Positions 20,244 through 29,493 are shown, counted from the stretch's first letter. The stretch is DNA of 64,000 nucleotides from Pseudovibrio sp. Alg231-02 (GCF_900143565.1 NZ_FREX01000002.1:725042-789041); one strand, 5' to 3'. A program made the numbers and translations. Notes: generated from the sequence alone by a model not told the origin.

Positions 20244-22640
20244 ATGAGGCAACTTGAGCTGAGATTGGGACTGGTGCTGTATGGCGGGGTTTCACTCGCC
20301 ATCTACATGCACGGTGTCACCCGTGAACTCCTAAATCTTCAGCGTGCCTCCCATGCGTTGCATCAGTTGCGGCGGGACCGTGAACGGGGTGTTGAGAGCG
20401 ATGTTGCTCTTGAAGGCTCCGCAAAATCTTACTTTGATCTTCTTGAAAGTTTTGGGCCACAGCTGGACCTGCGGGTTGTGATTGATGCAATCTCTGGCGC
20501 ATCTGCCGGAGGTGTGAATGCGATCATGCTTGCGCGGGCACTGGCGCATGATCTGCCGCTCAAGCACCATAGCGATTTATGGCTGTCGCTTGCTGATGTT
20601 GACAAGCTGGCCAATGAAACATCCGGGGTCAGCAAACATGCCAAGCGGGTGCTGGCGCCCATTCTGGATAAGCTGCTGGTTTTCCTTGGGACTGACGTTC
20701 CCCAAAACAAGGAAACGCGCACCAAGCTGCGAGACTTTATCAGTTCACGATGGTTTACGCCGCCATTCTCAGGTGAGCGCTACTCAGGATGGCTGGTGGA
20801 TGCTTGCCGCGCGATGGATGAAGAGGATCGCGGGGAGACGCTGATCCCTTACGGACAGCGGTTGGAGCTGTTCGTGACACTCACCGATTTTCACGGTGTG
20901 TTGCGGCGTATTGCGTTGCATGATCCTGAGTTTATTGAGGAGTTGGATCATCGACGTATTGTAAAGTTCAATGCCATTCATCGTGTTTCCAGCGGTTTGC
21001 ATAGCCAGATGAGTGCGGAGTGTATTCCTGATCTGGTCTTTGCTGCCAGAGCGACCTCAAGTTTCCCTGGAGCCTTTCCACCTATGAGTGCTGAGGAGAT
21101 GGATGGCGTTCTTGAGCGTCAGGGTCTTGAGTGGAGCGGGCGTGAAGCGTTCCTAACCAACGTGCTTCATGCCAATTGTGATGCAGAAGGGGAGCGTATC
21201 TTCATTGATGGGTCGTTGGTGATGAACAAGCCCTTCGAACCGCTTATTGGTTCCATTGCCCAACGACCTGCTGCTCGCGAAGTGGTGCGTCGTCTGCTTT
21301 ATCTGGATCCGTTGCCCTTCTCGCACCGTGATGTGCCAGCTGAGCCAGAGCCTCCCGGTTTCTTCAAGAGCATCTTTGCATCGTTAGCTCATATTCCGCG
21401 TAATGAACCGATTGGTGATGAACTGCAGGAGATTGAGCAAATCAACATGAAGGTGCGGCGGATTCAGGAAGTGGCTGAAGCTGCATTACCGATGGTCCGC
21501 CATGAAGTGCAGCTGTTGCTTGAAAAGCATGGCAGTCTGCCGGAGACCGAGGGTGACTTCTCAGTTGTGCGGCAAGGGGCTGAGCTGGCGGCGATGGAGC
21601 AATCTGGTTTTGCCAATGCCGGTTATCTTCAGCTTCGTTTGGGGCATCTCGCCCACCGGGTTGTCTCGTTGATTTCAGAGCTTTCCGGCACACAGCAAGA
21701 GGGGTGCGTTGAAAAAGGCGAGGAGGTGGCTCTCTGGTCCTGGGAAAGCGTGGAAGAAGTGGTCGTGAATGCGTTGACCTTCTCCAAAGAAGAGGAGGGG
21801 GAAGCGCAGCGGGATCAGGCTAAGATTCTTCGTGAACTGAAGAGCCTTGATGTTGACTATCGCATTCGTCAGCTGCGGTTTTTGATCGAGCAGATCAACA
21901 AGTTCTATCACCATGAAGAGATTGCTGGGTCTGTTGAGTTTGCGCGCCATCTGGATGTGTTTAAGCGTGAACTTTATGGGCAGATTGCCAACTTGCGGAG
22001 CCGTTGGTCCGAGGAGTTTTATGGCACAGAGACCATCTACCTTGCGACGCTGCTGAAGGAAGTATCGCCGCAATTGGAGACAGTGCGCAAAGTGCTCGGG
22101 GTTCTCAGCCTTCGCATGGGCCTTGCCGATCTTGATAAACTGACAGATTCCATTGTGTTTGAGGGAGTTGGGAAACTGGGTGATCTGAAGGCGGCGCAAG
22201 GTATTCTTGAAGGCTATATCGGTTTTCCGTTCTTCGACACCAGTATGTTTCCGGTTCAGCAGGCGCTCGATGCTTTTGAACTTCGTAAGATTGAGGTGGG
22301 GCGCATCAGTCCAAAGGATGCGCAATTGCTTTGCCCTGGGGGCGTTGATCTAAAAGGCGCGCAATTGCAGATGTTTGGTGCCTTCTTCAACCGCGGATGG
22401 CGCGAGCATGATTATCTGTGGGGACGGCTCAACGCTGCAGAGCGGCTGGTGCGGTTACTGCGGGATGTTTATCATCAGTGCCACGGGTCAGCTCAGCGGA
22501 TTGCTCCTGGTGATGATATGAACCTGCGCGCGATATTCCTTGATATTCTGGATGAGGAAGAAGAGCATCTGGAAGATCATGAAGAGCTGGTGGAAGCTTG
22601 CCGTGAGAAGGTTGATGAGGTCTTCTCTAAGGGATGTTAG
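20244..22640 (+). CDS. Patatin-like phospholipase family protein
   Basis: This 798-residue protein has an N-terminal patatin domain (about 1-360), with the oxyanion-type LVLYGGVSLAIYMHG, the nucleophile motif GASAGG (S87) and the partner aspartate D322 in FIDGS. The long C-terminal region (about 400-798) is mostly alpha-helical and charged, and matches what I know of large patatin-related proteins carrying a DUF3376 region. No signal peptide or membrane segment is evident, so it is probably cytoplasmic or peripheral. The likely activity is lipid acyl hydrolysis; substrate unknown. It follows a 233-nt gap after rarA and is probably its own transcription unit with crcB. Confidence 0.85.
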   Translation: MRQLELRLGLVLYGGVSLAIYMHGVTRELLNLQRASHALHQLRRDRERGVESDVALEGSAKSYFDLLESFGPQLDLRVVIDAISGASAGGVNAIMLARALAHDLPLKHHSDLWLSLADVDKLANETSGVSKHAKRVLAPILDKLLVFLGTDVPQNKETRTKLRDFISSRWFTPPFSGERYSGWLVDACRAMDEEDRGETLIPYGQRLELFVTLTDFHGVLRRIALHDPEFIEELDHRRIVKFNAIHRVSSGLHSQMSAECIPDLVFAARATSSFPGAFPPMSAEEMDGVLERQGLEWSGREAFLTNVLHANCDAEGERIFIDGSLVMNKPFEPLIGSIAQRPAAREVVRRLLYLDPLPFSHRDVPAEPEPPGFFKSIFASLAHIPRNEPIGDELQEIEQINMKVRRIQEVAEAALPMVRHEVQLLLEKHGSLPETEGDFSVVRQGAELAAMEQSGFANAGYLQLRLGHLAHRVVSLISELSGTQQEGCVEKGEEVALWSWESVEEVVVNALTFSKEEEGEAQRDQAKILRELKSLDVDYRIRQLRFLIEQINKFYHHEEIAGSVEFARHLDVFKRELYGQIANLRSRWSEEFYGTETIYLATLLKEVSPQLETVRKVLGVLSLRMGLADLDKLTDSIVFEGVGKLGDLKAAQGILEGYIGFPFFDTSMFPVQQALDAFELRKIEVGRISPKDAQLLCPGGVDLKGAQLQMFGAFFNRGWREHDYLWGRLNAAERLVRLLRDVYHQCHGSAQRIAPGDDMNLRAIFLDILDEEEEHLEDHEELVEACREKVDEVFSKGC

Positions 22641-22693
22641 TTACTGTGCAATTTGTGCAAGACATGCCATTCAAAATCCGATAGGGAGAATGC

Positions 22694-23074
22694 ATGAAAA
22701 ATCTCATCCTGATAGCACTTGGTGGCGGGGCAGGAGCGGTTTGTCGGCATCTGGTTTCAATGGCCGGACTTCGTCTTCTAGGCCCTTCATTTCCGTGGGG
22801 CACTGTCACCGTAAACATTCTTGGTTCATTGCTGATGGGGATCTTTGTTGAGGTTCTTGCTCAGCGACTGAACGCTTCTTCCGAGCTGCGTTATCTGATC
22901 GCGACGGGTTTCCTTGGCGGTTTCACTACCTTCTCAACCTTCTCGCTGGATGTCGCTGTGTTGTGGGAACGCGGAGAACCTATTGCGACCGCTGCTTATG
23001 TGTTGGTCTCGCTTGTTCTTTCCGTTTCAGCCTTGTTTGCAGGTCTTTATCTAACACGGCAGGTTCTCGCCTAA
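22694..23074 (+). CDS. crcB: Fluoride ion channel CrcB/Fluc
   Basis: This 126-residue inner membrane protein with four hydrophobic helices belongs to the Fluc family, which exports fluoride as a dual-topology dimer. Family motifs are GGGAGAVCRHLVSM, WGTVTVNILGSLLMGIF and ATGFLGGFTTFSTFSLDV. The Phe-rich FTTFSTFS stretch supplies the fluoride path. It starts 53 nt after the patatin gene, and AGGGAGA precedes the ATG. No fluoride riboswitch fits in the short upstream gap. Confidence 0.93.
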   Translation: MKNLILIALGGGAGAVCRHLVSMAGLRLLGPSFPWGTVTVNILGSLLMGIFVEVLAQRLNASSELRYLIATGFLGGFTTFSTFSLDVAVLWERGEPIATAAYVLVSLVLSVSALFAGLYLTRQVLA

Positions 23075-23254
23075 TTTGCAAGTTGCCCGCAAAAACTCAT
23101 AGAAACTTGATGGTTTTTCGTTTTTAGGGGCTGAATCTGCGTGAAAGACTTGCATGTTTTGCCTTCAGCTGCCAAATGAGCGCCAACGGATTTATTAGGA
23201 ACGGCTGGCGCACCCTTCGTGCTGCCGCCGCGTTAGAAGTCAGGACCTTCACCC

Positions 23255-24304
23255 ATGAGTGGCTCCCAGAACAAAGCAGCGCCGCAAAACAACGGTGGCA
23301 GCCCAGTTAAAATTGAGATGCGCCGCGTTGATGCCGACGAAGCAGGCATGCGTCTTGATCGCTGGTTTAAAGAAAACTTCCCGGAACTTGGCTTTGGCCG
23401 TTTGCAGAAACTGCTGCGCACCAAGCAGGTTCGCGTAGATGGTAAACGTGCCGAAAGCTCCACCCGATTGGAAAAGGGGCAAGAAGTCCGCATTCCACCG
23501 CTCGGTGTTGAGCTGGCTGCTGATGACCGCAAGAATGCCAGACCTCGTCCGCGCAAGTTGGTTGACAGTGACCGTGAAGCCATTGAGCAGATGATGCTCT
23601 TTGAAGATGCGCATGTGATGGTACTGAATAAGCCTGTTGGCCTTGCTGTGCAGGGTGGCTCAGGTTTGACGCGTCACGTGGATGGTATGCTTGACGCCTT
23701 CACCAACCAGAAGGGCGATAAGCCGCGTCTGGTGCACCGTCTTGACCGTGAGACCTCCGGTATTTTGCTGGTTGCGAAGACCCGCCGTGCAGCTCAGGAG
23801 CTGACAAAGGCATTTCGTCATCGCAACACGCGTAAAATCTACTGGGCGATGGTTGCTGGCGTGCCGAAGCCGCGTCAGGGTCGTATCTCGACCTATCTGG
23901 CGCGTGATGAGGGTGAAGAGCGCATGCGTGTTGCCCGTCATGGTGATGATGAAGCACAGCACGCAGTCAGCCTTTACAATGTGGTTGAACAGTCCGGTCA
24001 GAAGCTTTCCTGGGTATCACTGAAGCCTGTAACTGGCCGTACGCACCAGCTGCGTGCCCATGCTGCGCATATTGGTTGCCCTATCGTCGGTGATCCAAAA
24101 TACTTCAATATCAAAAACTGGGAGCTGCCCGGTGGCATCCAGAACAAGCTGCACCTGCTGGCGCGCCGGATTATGATCCCGCATCCGTCAGGTAATGGTG
24201 TGATTGATGTTTCTGCTCCGCTGCCATCACATATGCAGCAAACCTGGAACTTGCTTGGTATGGATGTGAAGGACTATGATCCGGACATCAATGAACCAGA
24301 ATAA
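23255..24304 (+). CDS. rluC: RluC-type 23S rRNA pseudouridine synthase
   Basis: This 349-residue RluA-family pseudouridine synthase is probably specific for 23S rRNA positions equivalent to 955/2504/2580. It has an N-terminal S4-like RNA-binding domain (about 20-75: MRLDRWFKENFPELGFGRLQ) and the catalytic domain with HRLDRETSG (D164 the nucleophile) and VTGRTHQLRAHAAHIGCPIV. The N-terminus has a short polar extension before the S4 domain. The HAD phosphatase gene follows after 28 nt and the ATP12 gene overlaps that one, giving a three-gene unit common in alphaproteobacteria. RluC versus RluD was judged by overall likeness only. Confidence 0.88.
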   Translation: MSGSQNKAAPQNNGGSPVKIEMRRVDADEAGMRLDRWFKENFPELGFGRLQKLLRTKQVRVDGKRAESSTRLEKGQEVRIPPLGVELAADDRKNARPRPRKLVDSDREAIEQMMLFEDAHVMVLNKPVGLAVQGGSGLTRHVDGMLDAFTNQKGDKPRLVHRLDRETSGILLVAKTRRAAQELTKAFRHRNTRKIYWAMVAGVPKPRQGRISTYLARDEGEERMRVARHGDDEAQHAVSLYNVVEQSGQKLSWVSLKPVTGRTHQLRAHAAHIGCPIVGDPKYFNIKNWELPGGIQNKLHLLARRIMIPHPSGNGVIDVSAPLPSHMQQTWNLLGMDVKDYDPDINEPE

Positions 24305-24332
24305 GTAATAGCAAAGTTACGGGCTGATCTTC

Positions 24333-25013
24333 ATGTATCTCATTGTGTTTGATTGCGACGGCACGCTTGCGGATAGCCAAGACAATATCATGATTGGTTT
24401 TACTGCAGCGTATCGGTTTGTCGATCTGCCTATGCCATCGCGAGATGAAATTCTTGCAACGGTTGGTCTGACACTGGATGTGGCGTTTGAGCAATTGCTG
24501 GGGCGAAATGACCCGGACTTGATTGAGCAGATGGTCAAGGGATACCAGCAGATCGTCTGGGAAATGCGTTCCAAGGGGCGTGATTATGATCCTCTTTATG
24601 AGGGGGCGATTGATGCTTTGCGAGAGTTGGATAGCCGGGAGGATGTGCTTCTTGGTATCGCAACAGGCAAGCATTCCCGCGGTATGAAACACCTGATCAG
24701 CTTGCATGAGCTGGAAGGGCTTTTTACCACCATGCAGACAGCAGATGTTGCGCCCTCCAAGCCGAATCCAGGCATGATTTTTCAGGCTATGAGCGAAACT
24801 GGTGTTGATCTGGAAAACACGATCATGATTGGTGATACGACTTTTGATATGCACATGGCGCGTAATGCGGGTGTGAAATCTGTCGGAGTTACATGGGGTT
24901 ATCACAGCGCTGAAGATGTGAAGAGCGCTGGAGCCACCTATGTTATCAATCAGTTTAAGGAACTCATTCCGGTGCTTAGTGAGCACTTCAAATGGAATAA
25001 GGAAGTTGCATAA
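24333..25013 (+). CDS. HAD-superfamily hydrolase (phosphoglycolate phosphatase-like)
   Basis: This 226-residue HAD phosphatase has motif I DCDGTLADS (nucleophile D and acid D), a helical cap domain, motif II Thr in IATGKHSRG, motif III Lys in PSKPNPGM and motif IV IGDTTFDM. The substrate cannot be deduced; Gph-like or pyrophosphatase-like HADs look similar. The stop overlaps the start of the ATP12 gene by one base (TAATG), so the two are cotranslated. Confidence 0.87.
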   Translation: MYLIVFDCDGTLADSQDNIMIGFTAAYRFVDLPMPSRDEILATVGLTLDVAFEQLLGRNDPDLIEQMVKGYQQIVWEMRSKGRDYDPLYEGAIDALRELDSREDVLLGIATGKHSRGMKHLISLHELEGLFTTMQTADVAPSKPNPGMIFQAMSETGVDLENTIMIGDTTFDMHMARNAGVKSVGVTWGYHSAEDVKSAGATYVINQFKELIPVLSEHFKWNKEVA

Positions 25014-25807
25014 TGCGTGACATTTTTGAGCAGATTGCAGATGACATTGCAAAAGGACCTGTTGATGCTGTTCAGGCTGCGCGTGAACACACCAAACGGA
25101 ACTTGCCGAAACGCTTTTATGAGCGTGTGAGCGTTGAGCTGAAAGATGACGTCTTCGCTGTTCTGTTGGATGGACGCTCCATTAAAACACCCGGTCGCAA
25201 TGCACTGGTGTTTAAGGATGAAGTGATTGCTGAAGGCGTGGCTGCCGAATGGGAGCTGCAGGAAGAAGAGATTGATCCTGCGACGATGCCGCTGACGCGC
25301 ATTGCCCATTCTGCGATTGATGCCGTTGAAGACAAGTTTGCGGAAGTTGCAGACGAGATCACACGGTATGCCGGAAATGATCATTTGTGTTACCGCGCAG
25401 CTTCCCCTGCAGAATTGGTCACTCGCCAGAAAAATCAGTGGGACCCAGTCTTGGATTGGGCGGAGAAGTTGTTTGCTGGTCGCTTCAAGCTCGTTGAAGG
25501 GATTATGCATGTCGCGCAAGATGAGGCGGTGACAACAGCCTATCGTGCGCAACTGGGCAAATATGATGCGCTTCAGTTAACTGCGATCCATACAGTGACG
25601 TCCATTAGCGGTTCTGCTTTGCTGGCGCTAGCGCTGGCTGAAAAAGCTTTTGAGGCGGATGTTGTCTGGTCTGCAGCTCATGTTGATGAAGATTGGAACA
25701 TTGAGCAGTGGGGGCAGGATGAAGAGGCTGCTCGTATTCGTCGTTTCAAAAACGACGAGTTCAACGCAGCAGTGCTTATTCTCGTTGGAGCACCAGAAGA
25801 AAGCTAA
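25013..25807 (+). CDS. ATP12-family F1-ATPase assembly chaperone
   Basis: This 264-residue protein of the ATP12 family binds the F1-ATPase alpha subunit during assembly in mitochondria and, by homology, in alphaproteobacteria. Motifs are KRFYERVSVE, VLLDGRSIKTPGRNAL, EWELQEEEIDPATMPLTR and the conserved YRAASPAELVTRQ. It begins on the last base of the HAD gene. A hairpin terminator follows 25 nt after the stop. The family is a marker of the alphaproteobacterial lineage. Confidence 0.92.
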   Translation: MRDIFEQIADDIAKGPVDAVQAAREHTKRNLPKRFYERVSVELKDDVFAVLLDGRSIKTPGRNALVFKDEVIAEGVAAEWELQEEEIDPATMPLTRIAHSAIDAVEDKFAEVADEITRYAGNDHLCYRAASPAELVTRQKNQWDPVLDWAEKLFAGRFKLVEGIMHVAQDEAVTTAYRAQLGKYDALQLTAIHTVTSISGSALLALALAEKAFEADVVWSAAHVDEDWNIEQWGQDEEAARIRRFKNDEFNAAVLILVGAPEES

Positions 25808-25832
25808 GGCTTATTCTTTGCGAAGTTGTCTT

Positions 25833-25860
25833 AAGGCGCGGCTTTTGGCTGCGCTTTTTT
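25833..25860 (+). terminator. Intrinsic terminator after the ATP12 gene
   Basis: AAGGCGCGGC pairs with GGCTGCGCTT (G-T pairs included) around a TTTTG loop and continues into six T residues. It closes the rluC-HAD-ATP12 unit. Confidence 0.85.
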
Positions 25861-25918
25861 GTTGGTGTTGTGGCTTCTCCTGATATCGTAGAAAGAAATC
25901 AATAGTTTGTAGTATGTG

Positions 25919-25939
25919 GGCAAGTGAATTTCATTTGCC
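25919..25939. promoter_or_regulatory. Imperfect palindrome upstream of the first bacterioferritin
   Basis: A 21-bp dyad with half-sites GGCAAGTGAA and TTCATTTGCC (one G-T mismatch pair, centre T) lies 120 bp before the bacterioferritin start. Its length and symmetry suit a dimeric repressor such as an iron-responsive regulator, but it does not match a consensus I can name with confidence. Confidence 0.4.
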
Positions 25940-26059
25940 GTGTTACCATCGAATCTGTTGAACTATGCACTCTTGCTGCACATATGAGTTCAGGGCTTTC
26001 GTAATAACGAAAACATCGCCAAATACTGCCCTAATCAAGAATATTGAGGAATTCCGCCG

Positions 26060-26545
26060 ATGAAACATAATGAGAAAGTTATTGAGCGGCTTAACGAAGC
26101 TCTGAAACTGGAGCTTGGTGCCGTCAACCAGTACTGGCTGCATTACCGCCTGCTGGATGATTGGGGTTTTGGAAAGTTGGCGCAGAAAGAGCGCGAAGAA
26201 TCCGTTGAAGAGATGCAACATGCTGACAAGCTGATTGAGCGCATTCTCTTCCTTGGTGGTCATCCAAACTTGCAGACTGTTGGCGCTTTGAAGATCGGCA
26301 CCAATCTTAAGGAAGTTTTGGAAGCGGATCTTGCTGGTGAACACGAAGCTCGCACCTCTTATAAGAAGAGCCGTGAGATTTGTGATGCTGAGGGTGATTA
26401 CGTCACCATGAAGCTGTTTGATGATCTACTGGCTGATGAAGAAGGTCACATTGACTTCCTTGAAACTCAGCTGGATCTCCTTGAGAAGATTGGTGAACAG
26501 CACTACGGCGCGTTGAATGCAAACTCGGCTGATACTGGCGAATAA
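26060..26545 (+). CDS. bfr: Bacterioferritin (first of two)
   Basis: This 161-residue bacterioferritin subunit is one of 24 forming an iron-storage shell with haem at two-fold interfaces. All ferroxidase ligands are visible: E18, E51, H54, E94, E127 and H130; the haem-ligating Met is M52 (EEMQHADKL). GAGGAATT precedes the ATG. It is followed by its own terminator and, 235 bp on, by a second bacterioferritin of the same length, so it is a monocistronic unit. The two shells may co-assemble, as in other bacteria with paired bacterioferritins. Confidence 0.96.
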   Translation: MKHNEKVIERLNEALKLELGAVNQYWLHYRLLDDWGFGKLAQKEREESVEEMQHADKLIERILFLGGHPNLQTVGALKIGTNLKEVLEADLAGEHEARTSYKKSREICDAEGDYVTMKLFDDLLADEEGHIDFLETQLDLLEKIGEQHYGALNANSADTGE

Positions 26546-26572
26546 GTTCGCCTAACCGTTTGTTTTGATTAG

Positions 26573-26604
26573 AAAGAGCTGTCCTGTTGGGCGGCTCTTT
26601 TTTG
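26573..26604 (+). terminator. Intrinsic terminator after the first bacterioferritin
   Basis: A 12-bp stem (AAAGAGCTGTCC with GGGCGGCTCTTT, two G-T pairs) with a TGTT loop is followed by a T-run, 28 nt after the stop codon. Confidence 0.88.
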
Positions 26605-26704
26605 TTGGGTTAAAGTTGTTTGTTTCAGACTAGCGCTTCATTAGGAACGATAGGGGATTTGGGTTGGCGGCGGGTTAGGCTGATCTATGTTTACTGGATC
26701 AAAG

Positions 26705-26731
26705 CTCGTTTTAGGGTCGGTTCAAAACGAG
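26705..26731. promoter_or_regulatory. Inverted repeat upstream of the second bacterioferritin
   Basis: Perfect 8-bp arms CTCGTTTT (26705-26712) and AAAACGAG (26724-26731) are separated by 11 bp, 49 bp before the start codon. The position overlaps the likely promoter, so an operator is plausible. The sequence differs from the palindrome before the first bacterioferritin, which suggests separate control. Confidence 0.4.
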
Positions 26732-26780
26732 TTGTGTTTCACCTGCATTCCCTAAGGAGCAGTGCTTGCACTGAGAACTC

Positions 26781-27266
26781 ATGAGAGCAAAAGACGGTGT
26801 CATTGAACGTTTGAACAAAGCCATTTCCATGGAACTTGGAGCTGTCAATCAATACTGGGTGCATTTCAGACTTCTTGAAGATTGGGGTTACACCAAACTC
26901 GCAAAGAAAGAGCGGGCTGAATCGATTGAAGAAATGCATCATGCGGATCGGTTGGTGGAAAGAGTTGTCTTTTTGGAAGGGCACCCAAACCTGCAGCATA
27001 TCGCGCCCTTACGCATCGGTTCCTCAGTGAAGGAAGTGCTGGAAGCTGATCTGGCAGGGGAGCGTGAAGCGATTGTGTACTACAGCGAATCTCGTGTGTT
27101 TTGTGAGCAGCAAGGTGACTTCGTGACAATGGCTCTCTTTGACAGTTTACTGGCAGATGAAGAAGGCCACTGTGATTTCCTTGAGACTCAATTGGAGCTT
27201 CTTGAGAAAATAGGCGAAGAAAAATATGGATTGCTCAATGCTGGCAGTGCTGATGAGGCAGAGTGA
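26781..27266 (+). CDS. bfr: Bacterioferritin (second of two)
   Basis: This is a 161-residue paralogue of the preceding bacterioferritin, collinear over its whole length but clearly diverged (for example [20 protein letters not shown] against [20 protein letters not shown]). The ferroxidase ligands E18, E51, H54, E94, E127 and H130 and the haem ligand M52 are all kept, so both copies look active. No terminator was seen between this gene and pccB, 174 bp downstream. Confidence 0.95.
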   Translation: MRAKDGVIERLNKAISMELGAVNQYWVHFRLLEDWGYTKLAKKERAESIEEMHHADRLVERVVFLEGHPNLQHIAPLRIGSSVKEVLEADLAGEREAIVYYSESRVFCEQQGDFVTMALFDSLLADEEGHCDFLETQLELLEKIGEEKYGLLNAGSADEAE

Positions 27267-27440
27267 GTTTTAGCTGTCAAAGCATCAAAAAATGCTAGGT
27301 TTCCCAAGGGTTATTGGTTGTTGGGTTGAGGCAGTAATCAGTTGCATTGCATGAGGCTTCTCAATCCAACGGCTTACTAGTTTTTGTGCGTAGGGGCGTG
27401 CTAGGAGATAACTCAGTTAGATTGGGAGCTGAGATATCTG

Positions 27441-28973
27441 ATGAAGGAAGTTCTAGCTGAATTAGAAAAAAGACGTGATGAAGCGCGGCTTGGTGGGGGA
27501 CAGCGCCGAATTGATGCGCAGCACAAACGCGGAAAACTCACCGCACGAGAGCGCATTGAAATTCTGCTAGATGAAGGTTCCTTCGAAGAATTCGATATGT
27601 TCAAGCAGCACCGCTGTACCGAGTTTGGTATGGAGGAAACGCACTTTCCGGGGGATGGTGTTGTTGCTGGTTGGGGAACCATCAACGGCCGTACCGTTTA
27701 CCTCTTCTCGAAAGACTTTACTGTGTTTGGCGGATCTCTGTCAGAGACACACGCCGAGAAGATCATGAAGATCCAGGATATGGCGCTGCAGAATCGTGCA
27801 CCGATCATCGGGATCTTTGATGCAGGTGGTGCTCGTATTCAGGAAGGTGTTGCTGCGCTCGGTGGATACGGTGAAGTGTTCTGGCGTAACATTCAGGCAT
27901 CTGGTGTTATTCCGCAGATTTCTGTGATTATGGGTCCATGTGCTGGTGGTGATGTGTATTCACCTGCCATGACCGATTTCATTTTTATGGTGCGCGATAC
28001 CTCCTACATGTTCGTAACTGGTCCTGATGTTGTGAAAACAGTGACCAATGAGACTGTGACGGCTGAGGAACTGGGCGGCGCGAGCATTCACACGACTAAA
28101 TCTTCCATCGCCGATGGTGCGTTTGACAATGATGTGGAAGCGTTGCTGCAGATTCGTCGTTTGGTGGATTACCTGCCGATGAACAATCAGGCTCCGCTGC
28201 CTGAACTTTCCGTTTATGATGATCCATCTCGTTTGGATGAGAGCCTTAATACGCTGGTTCCAGATAATCCGAACAAGCCGTATGATATGCGAGAACTGAT
28301 CCTGAAGACTGTCGATGAGCAGGACTTCTTTGAGATTCAGGAAAGCTTTGCCGGAAACATTATCACTGGCTTTGGCCGCGTCGAAGGACGCACAGTTGGT
28401 ATTGTCGCCAACCAGCCAATGGTTCTTGCGGGTGTTCTGGACAGTGATGCGAGCCGGAAGGCTGCGCGTTTTGTTCGTTTCTGTGACTGCTTCAACATTC
28501 CGCTGGTAACCTTCGTGGATGTTCCGGGCTTCTTGCCAGGGACTGCGCAGGAATATGGCGGGTTGATCAAGCATGGCGCAAAGCTGCTGTTTGCTTATGG
28601 TGAAGCGACTGTTCCGAAAATCACAGTGATTACGCGTAAAGCTTATGGCGGCGCGTATGATGTGATGAGCTCCAAACACATTCGTGGTGATATGAATTAT
28701 GCGTGGCCATCTGCTGAGATTGCTGTGATGGGTGCAAAGGGTGCCGTTGAAATCCTCTATCGCAATGAGCTGGGTGATTCCGAGAAGATTGCTGAGCGCA
28801 CCAAGGATTATGAAGACCGATTTGCGAACCCGTTTGTTGCTGCGGAGCGTGGCTACATTGATGAGGTGATCATGCCGCAGTCTACACGGATGCGCATTTC
28901 GAGAGCACTTGCGATGTTGCGGACCAAGAACCAGCAGATGCCTTGGCGCAAACACGACAACATTCCGCTCTAA
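27441..28973 (+). CDS. pccB: Propionyl-CoA carboxylase beta subunit
   Basis: This 510-residue carboxyltransferase subunit moves CO2 from carboxybiotin to propionyl-CoA to make methylmalonyl-CoA. The ACC-type motifs are [60 protein letters not shown] and, in the second domain, [19 protein letters not shown] and [12 protein letters not shown]. The alpha subunit is encoded 3.2 kb downstream on the same strand, with six minus-strand genes between. Related acetyl- or methylcrotonyl-CoA carboxylases look similar, but overall likeness is closest to PccB. A 20-bp bidirectional terminator follows. Confidence 0.93.
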   Translation: MKEVLAELEKRRDEARLGGGQRRIDAQHKRGKLTARERIEILLDEGSFEEFDMFKQHRCTEFGMEETHFPGDGVVAGWGTINGRTVYLFSKDFTVFGGSLSETHAEKIMKIQDMALQNRAPIIGIFDAGGARIQEGVAALGGYGEVFWRNIQASGVIPQISVIMGPCAGGDVYSPAMTDFIFMVRDTSYMFVTGPDVVKTVTNETVTAEELGGASIHTTKSSIADGAFDNDVEALLQIRRLVDYLPMNNQAPLPELSVYDDPSRLDESLNTLVPDNPNKPYDMRELILKTVDEQDFFEIQESFAGNIITGFGRVEGRTVGIVANQPMVLAGVLDSDASRKAARFVRFCDCFNIPLVTFVDVPGFLPGTAQEYGGLIKHGAKLLFAYGEATVPKITVITRKAYGGAYDVMSSKHIRGDMNYAWPSAEIAVMGAKGAVEILYRNELGDSEKIAERTKDYEDRFANPFVAAERGYIDEVIMPQSTRMRISRALAMLRTKNQQMPWRKHDNIPL

Positions 28974-28996
28974 AATTGGTGTCTAATCGAACGAAA

Positions 28997-29040
28997 CATC
29001 AAAAAACCCGGCCTTCACACGAAGGCCGGGTTTTTTGATG
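28997..29040. terminator. Bidirectional intrinsic terminator between convergent genes
   Basis: A perfect 20-bp stem (28997-29016 with 29021-29040, core AAAAAACCCGGCCTTC) with an ACAC loop has A-tract and T-tract on either side. It can end pccB on the plus strand and the small secreted-protein genes on the minus strand. Confidence 0.93.
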
Positions 29041-29050
29041 GGAAGGGGGA

Positions 29051-29069
29051 CTAACTTGAGGCGAGTTAG
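29051..29069. repeat. 19-bp palindromic repeat, copy 1 (3' flank)
   Basis: CTAACTTGAGGCGAGTTAG lies 3 bp beyond the stop codon of the small secreted-protein gene at 29073. The arms CTAACT/AGTTAG flank a 7-nt loop. Two further copies follow the two adjacent paralogues (29472 and 29878), with a period of 421 and 406 bp. They mark the tandem duplication unit. Confidence 0.7.
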
Positions 29070-29072
29070 GTC

Positions 29073-29372
29073 TTATCTTTCGTCGTTTTCGACCACGCAG
29101 GTGTAACCAATGAGGGAGTGGTTGGAGTCTTTTGTCACAACGTAGGCGCGCTGTGTTTCTTCGCTTGGGCTACAGTAAGAGCCATTTGCTACGTAACGGT
29201 CATAAAGGTCAGGACCTGTGGAGAGAACGATCGCACCTTTTTCTTGCACCAGAGACTTTACCTGAGATCCTGTGAGGTCAGTTGTATTGGTGCGTGGAGC
29301 GTTCATAGCCTGAGCAACAGAAGCAACAGAGACAAGGCTGAGGACGGAAAGGGTTAGAGCGATCTTTTTCAT
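29073..29372 (-). CDS. Small secreted protein, two-cysteine paralogue 1
   Basis: This 99-residue exported protein of unknown function has a clear signal peptide (MKKIALTLSVLSLVSVASVAQA). The mature part of about 77 residues follows the family pattern DLTxSQxKSLVQxKGAIVL, TGPDLYDRYVANGSYC and YVVTKDSNHSLIGYTCVV. Only two cysteines remain in the mature part (SYC and YTC), probably one disulfide. It is the last of three tandem near-copies, and its leader carries a conserved hairpin at 29415-29445. The nearest Shine-Dalgarno-like element is GAAAG. Related small secreted proteins occur in other Rhizobiales-type genomes, but I know no assigned function. Confidence 0.78.
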   Translation of the reverse strand: MKKIALTLSVLSLVSVASVAQAMNAPRTNTTDLTGSQVKSLVQEKGAIVLSTGPDLYDRYVANGSYCSPSEETQRAYVVTKDSNHSLIGYTCVVENDER

Positions 29373-29414
29373 TTGTTTAGCTTTCGGTTTCTTAATTCTT
29401 TTGGGAAATGGGGG

Positions 29415-29445
29415 AGGGAAAGACTAGGAGGCAGAGCCTTTCCCT
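29415..29445 (-). promoter_or_regulatory. Leader hairpin with CCTCC loop, copy A
   Basis: On the minus-strand RNA, AGGGAAAG (29445-29438) pairs with CTTTCCCT (29422-29415), and the loop contains CCTCCT. It lies 43 bp upstream of the start of the gene ending at 29073. The same element is found before both other tandem paralogues. No T-run follows, so it is not a standard terminator. Confidence 0.55.
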
Positions 29446-29471
29446 GGGACGTGATGATGGGGGACGTGCGT

Positions 29472-29490
29472 CTAACTTGGGGCGAGTTAG
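29472..29490. repeat. 19-bp palindromic repeat, copy 2 (3' flank)
   Basis: CTAACTTGGGGCGAGTTAG differs at one position from the copies at 29051 and 29878. It starts 4 bp beyond the stop of the middle paralogue. The stem arms are unchanged and only the loop varies, which is compatible with a conserved RNA hairpin or protein-binding dyad. Confidence 0.7.
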
Positions 29491-29493
29491 ATT

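Noticed and set aside
22641-22693. Fluoride riboswitch before crcB
   Set aside because: The gap to the preceding gene is only 53 bp and shows none of the conserved fluoride aptamer blocks.
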